DNA from: Urinicoccus timonensis
GTDB lineage: Bacteria; Bacillota; Clostridia; Tissierellales; Peptoniphilaceae
Length of the DNA: 64,000 nt
Direction: 5' to 3'
Assembly: GCF_900232945.1 (NCBI RefSeq)
Contig: NZ_OCTU01000005.1
Coordinates: 1 to 64,000, forward strand
Position numbers and translations under genes: made by a program. Each line of letters starts with the position of its first letter. The first letter of the stretch is position 1. The notes beneath the pieces were generated by a model that was not told the origin of the DNA, did not search any database, and was given only the letters and a program-made list of their open reading frames with translations. This document shows, piece after piece, positions 26,338 to 34,800 of this stretch.

Positions 26338-26895
26338 TTAGTGATCTAATGATCTTAGATATTCGTCTATTTCTGATTCTGTCATCTGTGAGAATTGAAT
26401 CTTTTTTTTTAGTATATCTACTTCCATTTGAAGATAGTAGTTTTCTTTTCTTAGTTTTTCTAATTCACTTAGTTCTTCTTTTGCTTTATTATTTTCGTTC
26501 TTTATTTTTTCATTTTTATCTGTATTTGGCATGTTTGAAGGTCTTCCTCTCTTTTTTGGTTTTAGCCCTTCAATTCCTTCTTCTCTAAATTCTTTTACCC
26601 ATCGAACGATCATGGATGGATTATTGATTTTAAGTTCATTTGCTAGGCTTTGATAGGACATTTCTCCTGTTAGATACAAGTTTACAGTATTTAGCTTAAA
26701 TTCAAAAGAATATTTACTATTTTTTCTTTTTATTTCGAGTCCTTCATAGCCTTGATTCTTGAAAATTTCTACCCATCTTTGTATTATGCTTTTATTTGAT
26801 ATGTTATATTTTTTTGCAAGTGATGCGTATCCTATATTTCCTTCTAAATATTCTTTTACTACTTTTAATTTGAATTCTAAATTGTATTTTGCCAT
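26338..26895 (-). CDS. IS3-family transposase OrfA
   Basis: 185 residues with two tandem helix-turn-helix units (EFKLKVVKEYLEG...SIIQRWVEIF, then EFKLNTVNLYLTG...SMIVRWVKEF), a basic RGRPSNMPN segment and a leucine-zipper-like coiled coil (ELSELEKLRKENYYLQMEV). It binds the IS ends. Near its 3' end, a run of nine A followed by G (about 26402-26411, minus strand) is a typical -1 slip site leading into orfB. Confidence 0.9.
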   Translation of the reverse strand: MAKYNLEFKLKVVKEYLEGNIGYASLAKKYNISNKSIIQRWVEIFKNQGYEGLEIKRKNSKYSFEFKLNTVNLYLTGEMSYQSLANELKINNPSMIVRWVKEFREEGIEGLKPKKRGRPSNMPNTDKNEKIKNENNKAKEELSELEKLRKENYYLQMEVDILKKKIQFSQMTESEIDEYLRSLDH

Positions 26896-26974
26896 TAAAA
26901 AACTGACCTCCCTTAGTTGGTTTTTAAGTCCAACTTTTGGGGGTCAGTTCATTATCTGGTCCATTTTTTTGCTT

Positions 26975-29900
26975 TTAGGACTCTTTTAAAGTTAAAAGTA
27001 ATTGAGAACTTTCTACAAATTCTTTTTCTTCTACATAAATGCTTTCTACAATTCCGTCGGCAGTGGATAGGATGTTTGTTTCCATCTTCATGGCCTCAGC
27101 AATAAAGAGGATATCTCCGGTTTTTACTGGATCTCCAACCTTTACGTTGATTTTTACAATTTGACCGGGAATGGAAGATCCAATTTCCATTGGATTATCT
27201 GGGTCAGCTAGTACTAGGGCTTTCTTATGGGAAGAAGCTTGTGGGATGGTGGAGTCTTCGATATTAATGGTTCTACGAGAGCCGTTGATATCAAAAGTGA
27301 GGTTGCGGGTTCCATCTTCCAAAAGTTTACCAACTTCAACCAAGCTAACAATTAAGTTTTTCCCTTCATCAATGGAAACTTCAGCAGTTTCACCTTCCAT
27401 GAGACCGTGGAAGAAAACATCAGAGCCAATCCGCCAAACCTCACCATGTTTCTTCAAGTTTTTCAGGTAGTTTTCAAAAACTTTGGGGTAGAGGGCATAG
27501 GCCAGGGCATCTTTTTCTGTGGGTTCGATGCCCAGAGATTTCAAGTGGTCATAAATGGCATCAAAATCTTCATCTTCAAGCAATTCACCCGGGCGGCAGG
27601 TAATCGCTTCTTCGTCCTTTAAGATAACTTTTTGCAGGTCTTTTGGGAAACCTCCATAGGGTTGACCCATCATCCCCTTAAAGTAGCTAATGGAAGAATC
27701 TGGGAAGTCGTAGTTCAGGCCTTCTGTTAGAATGTTATCTGGAGTTAGATTGTTTTGAACCATAAAGATGGATAGGTCTCCAACCATTTTGGAAGAAGGG
27801 GTTACCTTGATGATGTCGCCAACCATCTCATTGACCTTTTTGTACATTTCCTTAACTTCCTTAAACTTATGGCCTAAACCAAAACTTTCGACTTGAGGTT
27901 TTAAGTTTGAGTATTGACCTCCGGGAATTTCATAGCGGTAGATTTCTGTAGTTCCAGATTTTAAATCAGATTCAAAGTTTTGGTAAACTGGCCGTACGGC
28001 ATCCCAATACCTGGAAATTTCATCGGCTTTTTCAAGGTCAATACCTGTTTCCCTTTCCGTATTTTCTAAGGCGGCAACAACAGAATTCAGCGCGGGCTGA
28101 GAGGTGAGTCCACTCATAGAGTTCACAGCGGTATCCACAATATCTACACCTGCTTGAGTTGCCATTAAGATAGTAGCCACACCATTTCCTGTTGTATCAT
28201 GAGTATGGAGATGGATGGGGATAGTAATTTCATCTTTAAGAGCAGAAATCAACTTCCGGGCAGCATAGGGTTTTAACAAGCCAGACATATCTTTAATTCC
28301 CAGGATTTGAATACCGGTTTTTTCCAATTTTTTGGCCAAGTCAACATAATATTTCAGAGAGTACTTATCTCGTTTTTCATCTAAAATATCTCCAGTGTAG
28401 CACATGGTTCCTTCGGCAATTTTTCCGTTGGATAAAACTTCATCAATTGATAATTCCATACCAGGAAGCCAGTTCAGAGCGTCAAAAATTCGGAAGACAT
28501 CAATACCACTTTCTGCAGATTGACGGATGAAGCGCTTAACGACATTGTCAGGATAGTTTTTATAACCTACAGTATTGTTTCCCCTGATAAGCATTTGGGT
28601 TAAAAGGTTGGGCATTAGAGCTCTTAAACGCTCCAATCTATCCCAGGGATCTTCTTGTAAGAAACGGTAGCATACATCAAAAGTTGCGCCACCCCACATT
28701 TCTACTGAAAATAGCTTTTGCATATTATAGTTTAGAGCCTCAGCAATCTTAACCAGGTCTACTGTTCGAACCCGGGTAGCCATTAAGGATTGGTGGGCAT
28801 CTCGCATGGTAGTGTCTGTTAAGAGGAGGCTTTTTTGGTCAAGAATCCAATTTTTTAAGCCTTCAGGACCCTTTTCATCTAAGATTTGCTTACTTCCTTT
28901 AAAGGATGTTTTATCAAAAGCTGGGATTTGAGGTACATCAAAATGTTTTTGTAAGGCATTGGGGTCATTAACAACTTTGTCTCCAATAAAGCGCATTAGG
29001 CGCATTTCTTGGTCAGGTTTGCTTACAATTTCAAATAATTCGGGGTGTTCTTCGATAAAGCTAGTATCGCAAGAGCCTTCAGCAAATTCTTTGGTATTTA
29101 AAACGTTCAATAGGAAGCCAATATTAGTTTTTACGCCACCAATTTGCAACTCCCTAAGAGAACGAACAGACTTGGCAATAGTATCTTTCCAGGTACGACC
29201 ATGAGTAATGACCTTAACCAAAAGAGAGTCATAGTAGGGGGAGATAACAGCCCCTGCAAAGCCGTTTCCACCATCTAGGCGAACACCAAATCCGGAACTG
29301 GAACGGTAGAGGTTAATGTGGCCAGTGTCGGGAGCAAAATTATTCAAGGGGTCTTCTGTTGTTACCCGACATTGAATGGCAAAGCCCTTGTGTTCAATGC
29401 TGTCTTGTCCCTTGATGCCAATTTCAGGACTATCTAGGGGATAACCCATGGCAATTAAAATTTGGGCTTGAACGATATCAATATCAGTGCACATTTCCGT
29501 AACGGTATGTTCTACTTGAATTCTGGGGTTCACTTCAATAAAGTAGTGGTTTAAGTCCTTGTCTACTAAAAACTCAACAGTACCGGCATTGGAATATCCA
29601 ATGGAATTTGCAATCTTTAGGGCATCTGCACAAATATCTGCACGAACTTTTTCAGGAAGAGAGAAGGCTGGTGTAAATTCCACAACCTTTTGGTGGCGCC
29701 GTTGGATAGAGCAATCTCTTTCATAGAGGTGGACTACATTTCCATGTTCATCTCCCAGGATTTGCACTTCAATGTGCTTGGGCTTTTCTAAGTATTTTTC
29801 AATAAACATGGAGTCATTACCAAAAGCTTTTTTTGCTTCACTTCTTGCAGAGTGGAATTCATTTAGCAGGTCCTTTTCAGAACGTACAATACGCATACCC

Positions 29901-30406
29901 CGACCGCCTCCACCAGCAGCAGCCTTTACCATGACAGGATAGCCTGCCTTATCGGCAAATTCTTTGGCTTCAAGGTCAGAGTGGATTGGTTTTTCAATAC
30001 CAGGAATGGTAGGAACCTTTGCTTCTTGGGCAACAATTTTTGATGAAATTTTGTCTCCTAGTTTTTCCATAACCCTAGCATGGGGGCCGATAAAGGTGAT
30101 ACCAGCTTCTTGACATTTTCGAGCAAATTCAGGGTTTTCAGATAAAAAACCATAGCCGGGATGAATGGCATCTACCCCCTTATTTTTTGCCAGGGCGATA
30201 ATTTCGTCAATATCCAAATAGGCATCCAAGGGTGTTTTGTCTTTACCAATTAAATAAGACTCGTCTGCCTTGGTTCTAAAAAGGGACAATTGGTCTTCTT
30301 CAGAATAAATTGCCACAGACCGAATGCCGAGTTCTCGGCAAGCTCTAAAAACGCGAATAGCTATTTCGCCACGGTTAGCTACTAAAATACGTTTAAACTT
30401 TTTCAT
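26975..30406 (-). CDS. pyc: Pyruvate carboxylase
   Basis: Biotin enzyme converting pyruvate and bicarbonate to oxaloacetate, feeding aspartate and succinate routes. It is the single-chain 1143-residue type. The biotin carboxylase domain is N-terminal (ATP-grasp loop AAAGGGGRGMRIV, then EVNPRIQVEHTVTE), the carboxyltransferase TIM barrel is central (LLTDTTMRDAHQSLMATRVR, metal site HLHTHDTTG), and the biotinyl domain is C-terminal with the acceptor Lys at about 1107 (EAMKMETNI). TAGGAGG precedes the ATG. Its 3' terminator is split by the insertion sequence. Confidence 0.97.
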   Translation of the reverse strand: MKKFKRILVANRGEIAIRVFRACRELGIRSVAIYSEEDQLSLFRTKADESYLIGKDKTPLDAYLDIDEIIALAKNKGVDAIHPGYGFLSENPEFARKCQEAGITFIGPHARVMEKLGDKISSKIVAQEAKVPTIPGIEKPIHSDLEAKEFADKAGYPVMVKAAAGGGGRGMRIVRSEKDLLNEFHSARSEAKKAFGNDSMFIEKYLEKPKHIEVQILGDEHGNVVHLYERDCSIQRRHQKVVEFTPAFSLPEKVRADICADALKIANSIGYSNAGTVEFLVDKDLNHYFIEVNPRIQVEHTVTEMCTDIDIVQAQILIAMGYPLDSPEIGIKGQDSIEHKGFAIQCRVTTEDPLNNFAPDTGHINLYRSSSGFGVRLDGGNGFAGAVISPYYDSLLVKVITHGRTWKDTIAKSVRSLRELQIGGVKTNIGFLLNVLNTKEFAEGSCDTSFIEEHPELFEIVSKPDQEMRLMRFIGDKVVNDPNALQKHFDVPQIPAFDKTSFKGSKQILDEKGPEGLKNWILDQKSLLLTDTTMRDAHQSLMATRVRTVDLVKIAEALNYNMQKLFSVEMWGGATFDVCYRFLQEDPWDRLERLRALMPNLLTQMLIRGNNTVGYKNYPDNVVKRFIRQSAESGIDVFRIFDALNWLPGMELSIDEVLSNGKIAEGTMCYTGDILDEKRDKYSLKYYVDLAKKLEKTGIQILGIKDMSGLLKPYAARKLISALKDEITIPIHLHTHDTTGNGVATILMATQAGVDIVDTAVNSMSGLTSQPALNSVVAALENTERETGIDLEKADEISRYWDAVRPVYQNFESDLKSGTTEIYRYEIPGGQYSNLKPQVESFGLGHKFKEVKEMYKKVNEMVGDIIKVTPSSKMVGDLSIFMVQNNLTPDNILTEGLNYDFPDSSISYFKGMMGQPYGGFPKDLQKVILKDEEAITCRPGELLEDEDFDAIYDHLKSLGIEPTEKDALAYALYPKVFENYLKNLKKHGEVWRIGSDVFFHGLMEGETAEVSIDEGKNLIVSLVEVGKLLEDGTRNLTFDINGSRRTINIEDSTIPQASSHKKALVLADPDNPMEIGSSIPGQIVKINVKVGDPVKTGDILFIAEAMKMETNILSTADGIVESIYVEEKEFVESSQLLLTLKES

Positions 30407-30479
30407 GCAAACCTCCTAAGTAAGACTTCATTATCTACAAATCTACTTCTCCAATTAGAAATTTTAAAATCTTTTTGCT

Positions 30480-30508
30480 ATTATATCCTAAAATTAAGAT
30501 TTTGTATA
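30480..30508 (-). promoter_or_regulatory. Promoter of pyruvate carboxylase
   Basis: On the minus strand TATACA (30508-30503), 17 bases, then TATAAT (30485-30480), about 75 bases before the pyc ATG. Confidence 0.5.
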
Positions 30509-30521
30509 TCTTGCCATGGAT

Positions 30522-30549
30522 TTGGAATTGATTTTTATTCATATATGAT
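30522..30549 (+). promoter_or_regulatory. Possible promoter of cbiB and the cobalamin operon
   Basis: TTGGAA (30522-30527), 16 bases and TATGAT (30544-30549). The match is modest. No riboswitch is visible upstream of cbiB. Confidence 0.35.
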
Positions 30550-30606
30550 TGAAATGTGAGGTATCTTTTGATAAACTTAAAAGGTATAGTAAGGCAGGTG
30601 GAAAGA

Positions 30607-31548
30607 ATGGTCTTAAGCTATTTAATTATTGCAATTTTATTAGATTGGATGCTTGGAGATCCTTATTTTTTTCCCCATCCTGTCGTCTTAATGGGGAAGC
30701 TTATAAGTTTGGAAGAAAGGCTTGCCTTTAAATATTGTAAAAACAGCCGGGCAGAATATATAGCTGGCACATTGATGGTTTTTATCAATTGCTTTTTAGC
30801 GGTTGCTGTCCCTGGTTTTATTTTATATTTGTTAAAGGGCCGGGCCTACCAGGTCTTTTTTATCTATAGTATTTATCAAGCCATTAGTGCTAGAATGTTG
30901 CACTATGAAGCAAGTCAAGTAAAAAAAGCAACGGAAAGAAGCCTTGATGAAGGGCGAAAAAGACTATCCTATATTGTAGGAAGACAAACAAGCCAACTGG
31001 ATGAAAGCGAAATCTACAAGGCGACCATTGAAACGGTTGCAGAAAATACATCTGACGGCATTATAGCTCCCTTATTCTATATCTTCATTCTGGGGCCTTT
31101 AGGTGGTTATTTATATAAGGCCATCAATACCATGGATTCCATGATTGGTTACAGGACGGAAAAATATGAATATTTAGGAAAAGTTGCAGCCCAAGTAGAC
31201 GATGTAATGAACTATATACCTGCCAGAATTACAGGATTATTAATGGGAATTATGGCCATTTTTTATGGCCGCTATCATGAAACAATGGCATCAATTAAGA
31301 AATATAAGTATGCCCACCTGAGTCCCAATGCAGGCTATCCAGAAGCTGCTATTGCAGGTATTTTAAATGTTTCTTTAGGAGGTGGCCATTATTATTTTGG
31401 CCAATATATCTACAAACCAATGATAGGTGATTCCAAAAAAGAAATCTCTCCTAGCGATATTGATCGAACAATTCGCGTTATGTATGGAACGGAAGTTTTA
31501 TTTATCTTATTTTATAGCATCCTAACCATACTCTTAATCAAGATGTAG
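30607..31548 (+). CDS. cbiB: Adenosylcobinamide-phosphate synthase
   Basis: Membrane protein joining aminopropanol phosphate to adenosylcobyric acid late in cobalamin synthesis. About 313 residues with several membrane helices. The family N-terminus (IIAILLDWMLGDPYFFPHPVVLMGKLI), the central VAENTSDGIIAPLFY and NTMDSMIGYRTEKYEYLG, and GYPEAAIAGIL are all present. I prefer the ATG at 30607, where family members begin, over the GTG at 30556 that would add 17 unlike residues. It is the only cobalamin gene upstream of the riboswitch at 31520. Confidence 0.93.
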   Translation: MVLSYLIIAILLDWMLGDPYFFPHPVVLMGKLISLEERLAFKYCKNSRAEYIAGTLMVFINCFLAVAVPGFILYLLKGRAYQVFFIYSIYQAISARMLHYEASQVKKATERSLDEGRKRLSYIVGRQTSQLDESEIYKATIETVAENTSDGIIAPLFYIFILGPLGGYLYKAINTMDSMIGYRTEKYEYLGKVAAQVDDVMNYIPARITGLLMGIMAIFYGRYHETMASIKKYKYAHLSPNAGYPEAAIAGILNVSLGGGHYYFGQYIYKPMIGDSKKEISPSDIDRTIRVMYGTEVLFILFYSILTILLIKM

Positions 31549-31695
31549 GGAAATTGGTGAAAATCTAATACAGCCCCCGCTACTGTAAACATATCGGCCA
31601 TAAATACCACTGAGAAATTGGGAAGGTTTGGCTTTAAAGGTGTGAGTCAGGAAACCTGTCTTGAAATAACTTCGGAGGGAAGGGTCTTAGGACTT
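31520..31695 (+). ncRNA. Cobalamin riboswitch inside the cobalamin operon
   Basis: Class-defining pieces in order: GGGAAATTGGTGAAAATC directly at the cbiB stop, the core ACAGCCCCCGCTACTGTAA, then GAGAAATTGGGAAG, GTGAGTCAGGAAACCTG and CTTCGGAGGGAAGG. A closing helix TCCTAA (31520) with TTAGGA (31687) would place its 5' strand inside cbiB. The cbiK ribosome site GAGGAGG follows within ten bases and no terminator is seen, so control of translation start is the likelier mode. Confidence 0.93.
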
Positions 31696-31711
31696 AAAAA
31701 GAGGAGGTTTT

Positions 31712-32467
31712 ATGAAAAAGGGATTAATTTTAGCAAGCTTTGGCACAACCCATATAGATACCAGGGAAAAGGCCATTGAAAATATTGAAAAGGCTATTGC
31801 AAACCGCTTCCCGGATGTAAAATGCCTAAGATGCTTTACTTCTCGAATTGTAGTAAAGCGGATTAAAGAAAATGAAGGAATTTCAATTTTTAATGAAAAA
31901 GAAGCTATAGATGCTCTTTTAGAAGATGGAATTCAAGAAGAAGATATTTATATTCAGCCTTTGCATATGATTCCAGGCGTTGAATACGAAAAACTTGCAG
32001 CTTTGAAAGTAGGGCATTTAGGAAAACCCTTATTGTATGATGAGGAAAGTATAAGAAAAGCCCTAAGCAGATTAAATTTTCCAGATAAAGAAGAGGCAAA
32101 TCTAGTCTTGTTTGGTCACGGTTCTTACCATAAGAGTGATGACTTTTACCAAAAGGCACAAGAGATCCTAGATTCTACAGGACACGACAATGTCTATGTA
32201 GTAACTGTTGAAGGATCTGTCACCATTGAAGATGTTATGGATAAGTTACTTGCCAGCAAGAAAAAGGTCATTTTAAAACCCTTTATGATTGTGGCCGGAG
32301 ACCATGCAAAGAATGATATGGCTTCGGATGATCCGGATTCCTTAAAGTCCATTTTAGAAGGGGCAGGTCTTGAAACAGAAGTTGAAATGAAGGGCCTTGG
32401 GGAAGAGCCAGGAATTGTAGAAGAGTTTATAGAACGAGTCGAAGGACTCTTGGAGACTGAAATTTGA
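31712..32467 (+). CDS. cbiK: Sirohydrochlorin cobaltochelatase
   Basis: Inserts cobalt into sirohydrochlorin, committing it to the oxygen-independent cobalamin pathway. 251 residues; the two-lobed CbiK fold shows GLILASFGTTHIDTREKAI at the start, the metal-site His in LVLFGHGSYHKSDDFYQKA and the second in KPFMIVAGDHAKNDM. There is no signal peptide, so it is cytoplasmic. GAGGAGG directly after the riboswitch sets the start. It overlaps cbiL by four bases. Confidence 0.95.
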   Translation: MKKGLILASFGTTHIDTREKAIENIEKAIANRFPDVKCLRCFTSRIVVKRIKENEGISIFNEKEAIDALLEDGIQEEDIYIQPLHMIPGVEYEKLAALKVGHLGKPLLYDEESIRKALSRLNFPDKEEANLVLFGHGSYHKSDDFYQKAQEILDSTGHDNVYVVTVEGSVTIEDVMDKLLASKKKVILKPFMIVAGDHAKNDMASDDPDSLKSILEGAGLETEVEMKGLGEEPGIVEEFIERVEGLLETEI

Positions 32468-33123
32468 AGAACTTATATGGAATTGGAACTGGACCAGGGG
32501 ACCCAGAACTATTAACAGTAAAGGCGGTCCGACTTATTGAATCAGCAGATGTGATTTTTGCCCCCAACAACAAGGGCCGGAATATGGCCTTAGATAGTGC
32601 TCAGCCCTATATCAAGGACCAAAAAATTGTTTTGTTAGATTTCCCTATGGGAAAGACTACCCGACAAACCTATATAGAGGCTATGGACAAGATTGAAGAA
32701 AATTTAAAAGATGGTCAAACAGGGGTCTTTTTAACAATCGGAGATTCGATGATTTATTCCACTTTTATGAACATGATTAATGCAGAAGAGCATGCACACT
32801 TACAAGTTGAATGTGTTCCTGGCATTCCAGCCTTTTTAGCGGGAGCCAATGCTATTTTGAAAAATGTTGTGGAAAAAGGGGAACGGTTTTTACTGGTTGA
32901 CGATGCAGAAAAGATGAACTTAGAAGATGTGGATTCTGTGGCTATTTTAAAGACGTCTAAAAACTTAGAGGCAACTTTGGATAAGTTAGAAGAGCATCAT
33001 TTTGACTATTATTATATTAAGCATGTAAGTTTCGACCAGGAAGTAGTTTTGACTCAACGCCAAGACATATTGAAGGAAAAAACCTATATGAGTTTACTAT
33101 TAGCGAGGAAATCTAAAATATGA
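32464..33123 (+). CDS. cbiL: Cobalt-factor II C20-methyltransferase
   Basis: SAM-dependent methylation at C20 of the corrinoid ring. 219 residues of the tetrapyrrole methylase fold: N-terminal GIGTGPGDPELLTVKAVRLI, the substrate loop LTIGDSMIYSTFM and ECVPGIPAFLAGAN. It begins with TTG (overlapping the cbiK stop) and its stop overlaps the cobD start. Confidence 0.94.
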   Translation: MKNLYGIGTGPGDPELLTVKAVRLIESADVIFAPNNKGRNMALDSAQPYIKDQKIVLLDFPMGKTTRQTYIEAMDKIEENLKDGQTGVFLTIGDSMIYSTFMNMINAEEHAHLQVECVPGIPAFLAGANAILKNVVEKGERFLLVDDAEKMNLEDVDSVAILKTSKNLEATLDKLEEHHFDYYYIKHVSFDQEVVLTQRQDILKEKTYMSLLLARKSKI

Positions 33124-34190
33124 CCATGAAGCATGGTGGAGATACCTACACCTATTCAAAACTATATCAAGAAAATTTAATTGATTTTTCCAGCAACATC
33201 AATCCTTTAGGATATCCCAAAGGATTGGAATTTGAATGGATTAAAGATTTTAAAAATGCTAGGGTTTATCCAGATATCAAATATAAGGCCCTAAGAGAAT
33301 CCATAGGGGATTACTTGGCTTGTAGTAGCGATGAAGTGGTTGTGGGAAATGGATCTATGGAAATCATTGATGCAGTGATTTGCAATTACTCAACGGTGCA
33401 ATTTTTTATCCCTTCCTTTGGAGAATATGAAGAAAGAGCCAAGGTTCGAAACAAAAATATTATTTCCATTGCCATGGACGAATCCATGACTATTGATTTT
33501 GATATTTTGGAAGAAAGCTTAAAAGAAGAGAGTCTCCTTATTGTAGGGAACCCAAATAACCCCACAGGTCTACGCTTGGCCAAGGATAAGCTGCTTAAGC
33601 TCTATCAAATAATCCGAGATAAAAAGGGGCTTTTGGTCCTAGATGAAGCTTTTTATGAATTTTGTAGCCAAGATTATGACTCCATTGAACTCTTTAAGCC
33701 CTATGAATATGAAAATATCTTAATTGTTCGGGCTGCTACAAAGTTTTTTGGCCTACCAGGAATTCGATTGGGTTATGCCTGTGGAAATAAAAAACTGGCA
33801 GAAACCATTAGGAACCAATTAAATCCTTGGTCCATCAACTGCTTTGCTGAAATTGCTGGAAAGTATATTTTTAAAGATTTGGAATATATTGAAAAGTCAA
33901 AAGAATATATAGCAAATGAGCGAGACTATCTACTCAAGGAATTAGAAAATATCCAAGGACTTTTTGTCTATCCAAGCCATGCGAATTTCATATTGATTAA
34001 ATTGTTAAATAAAACAGAAGACCAGGCCTTACAATATTTTTTGGCCCATGGGATTTTACTCAGAACATGCGATAGTTTTTCTGGCCTAGAGAGGGCTCAT
34101 GTCCGAGTCGCTATAAGGAGTCATGAAGAAAACAGCCAGCTAATTCAAGTCTTTAAAGACTTTTTAAAGGAGGAAGAAGATGTACATTAA
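33120..34190 (+). CDS. cobD: L-threonine-O-3-phosphate decarboxylase
   Basis: PLP enzyme of the aminotransferase I/II fold making (R)-1-amino-2-propanol phosphate, the linker used by CbiB. 356 residues; N-terminal MKHGGDTYTYS and IDFSSNINPLG are the CobD form, GNPNNPTGL binds PLP, LVLDEAFYEF carries the pyridine-N Asp, and the Schiff-base Lys is in VRAATKFFGLPGIRLGY. It could be mistaken for HisC, but the context and N-terminus decide. Overlaps cbiC by eleven bases. Confidence 0.94.
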   Translation: MTMKHGGDTYTYSKLYQENLIDFSSNINPLGYPKGLEFEWIKDFKNARVYPDIKYKALRESIGDYLACSSDEVVVGNGSMEIIDAVICNYSTVQFFIPSFGEYEERAKVRNKNIISIAMDESMTIDFDILEESLKEESLLIVGNPNNPTGLRLAKDKLLKLYQIIRDKKGLLVLDEAFYEFCSQDYDSIELFKPYEYENILIVRAATKFFGLPGIRLGYACGNKKLAETIRNQLNPWSINCFAEIAGKYIFKDLEYIEKSKEYIANERDYLLKELENIQGLFVYPSHANFILIKLLNKTEDQALQYFLAHGILLRTCDSFSGLERAHVRVAIRSHEENSQLIQVFKDFLKEEEDVH

Positions 34191-34800
34191 AGAACCTATG
34201 AAGATTGAAGATAAAAGTATGGATATTATAGATTCAGTAATGGGAGATGTAAATTTTTCTGATGAAGAAATGCTAGTGGCAAAGCGGATGATCCATACAA
34301 CAGGAGACTTTGAGTATCGAAAGATCATTGTTTTCAAGGACAACTTTTTAGAAGAGGCTAAGGCTTCCATTGAAAAAGGAATAAAAATATTTACAGATAC
34401 AAAGATGGCCTATCAAGGAATCAATAAGCCGGCCTTGGAAAAAAGCTCCTGTGAGTTAGTTTATTATATTGATGACGATGATGTAAGGGAAGCGGCCAAG
34501 GCCAAGGGAACAACCCGGTCAGCTTGCGCCCTAGAGAAGGCCGTAGAAAACGGAGTCAAGGGCTTTGTTATTGGGAATGCCCCCACAGCTCTTTTCCGCT
34601 TAATAGAACTTATTAAAGAGGGCAAGGTAGACCCTGATTTTGTTGTAGGGGTTCCTGTTGGCTTTGTAGGTGCTGCCGAGTCTAAAGAGGCTTTAAGAGA
34701 GGTAGCAGTAGCAAGTGTTTCTACTGTTGGAACTAAGGGTGGATCTAATGTTGCAGCATCCATTATTAATGCACTCTTGTATATGGTTTACCCACGATGA
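34180..34800 (+). CDS. cbiC: Precorrin-8X methylmutase
   Basis: Moves the C11 methyl to C12, giving hydrogenobyrinate or its cobalt form. 206 residues, normal size. Family landmarks: VAKRMIHTTGDFEY with the catalytic His, then CALEKAVENGVKGFVIGNAPTAL in two parts and VGVPVGFVGAAESKEAL, ending TVGTKGGSNVAASIINALL. Stop and cbiD start overlap by four bases. Confidence 0.96.
   Translation: MYIKEPMKIEDKSMDIIDSVMGDVNFSDEEMLVAKRMIHTTGDFEYRKIIVFKDNFLEEAKASIEKGIKIFTDTKMAYQGINKPALEKSSCELVYYIDDDDVREAAKAKGTTRSACALEKAVENGVKGFVIGNAPTALFRLIELIKEGKVDPDFVVGVPVGFVGAAESKEALREVAVASVSTVGTKGGSNVAASIINALLYMVYPR

Larger units (their letters stand above)
25423..26946 (-). mobile_element. IS3-family (IS150-type) insertion sequence, likely inactive
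   Basis: About 1.52 kb. The ends are imperfect inverted repeats, TGACCCCATAAAGTTGGAC (25423-25441) and the complement of TGACCCCCAAAAGTTGGAC (26928-26946), starting TG and ending CA as in IS3. It carries orfA and orfB on the minus strand, joined by a likely -1 frameshift. No clear target duplication is visible. The catalytic Glu of the DDE triad is Lys, so the copy is probably unable to move itself. Confidence 0.92.
25396..26969. terminator. Bidirectional terminator split by an insertion sequence
   Basis: AAAAAAATAGACCAGAT (25396-25412) and ATCTGGTCCATTTTTTT (26953-26969) are inverted copies with one mismatch and lie just outside the two ends of the IS3-family element. Placed next to each other they would make a standard terminator between the convergent kinase and pyruvate carboxylase genes. 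The element therefore appears to sit in what was the loop. Confidence 0.7.

Noticed and set aside
25413..26952. Target-site duplication of the IS3-type element
   Set aside because: The three or four bases next to each end (ending TGG on the left, starting GTT on the right) do not match. Either the duplication decayed or the ends are set slightly wrong.
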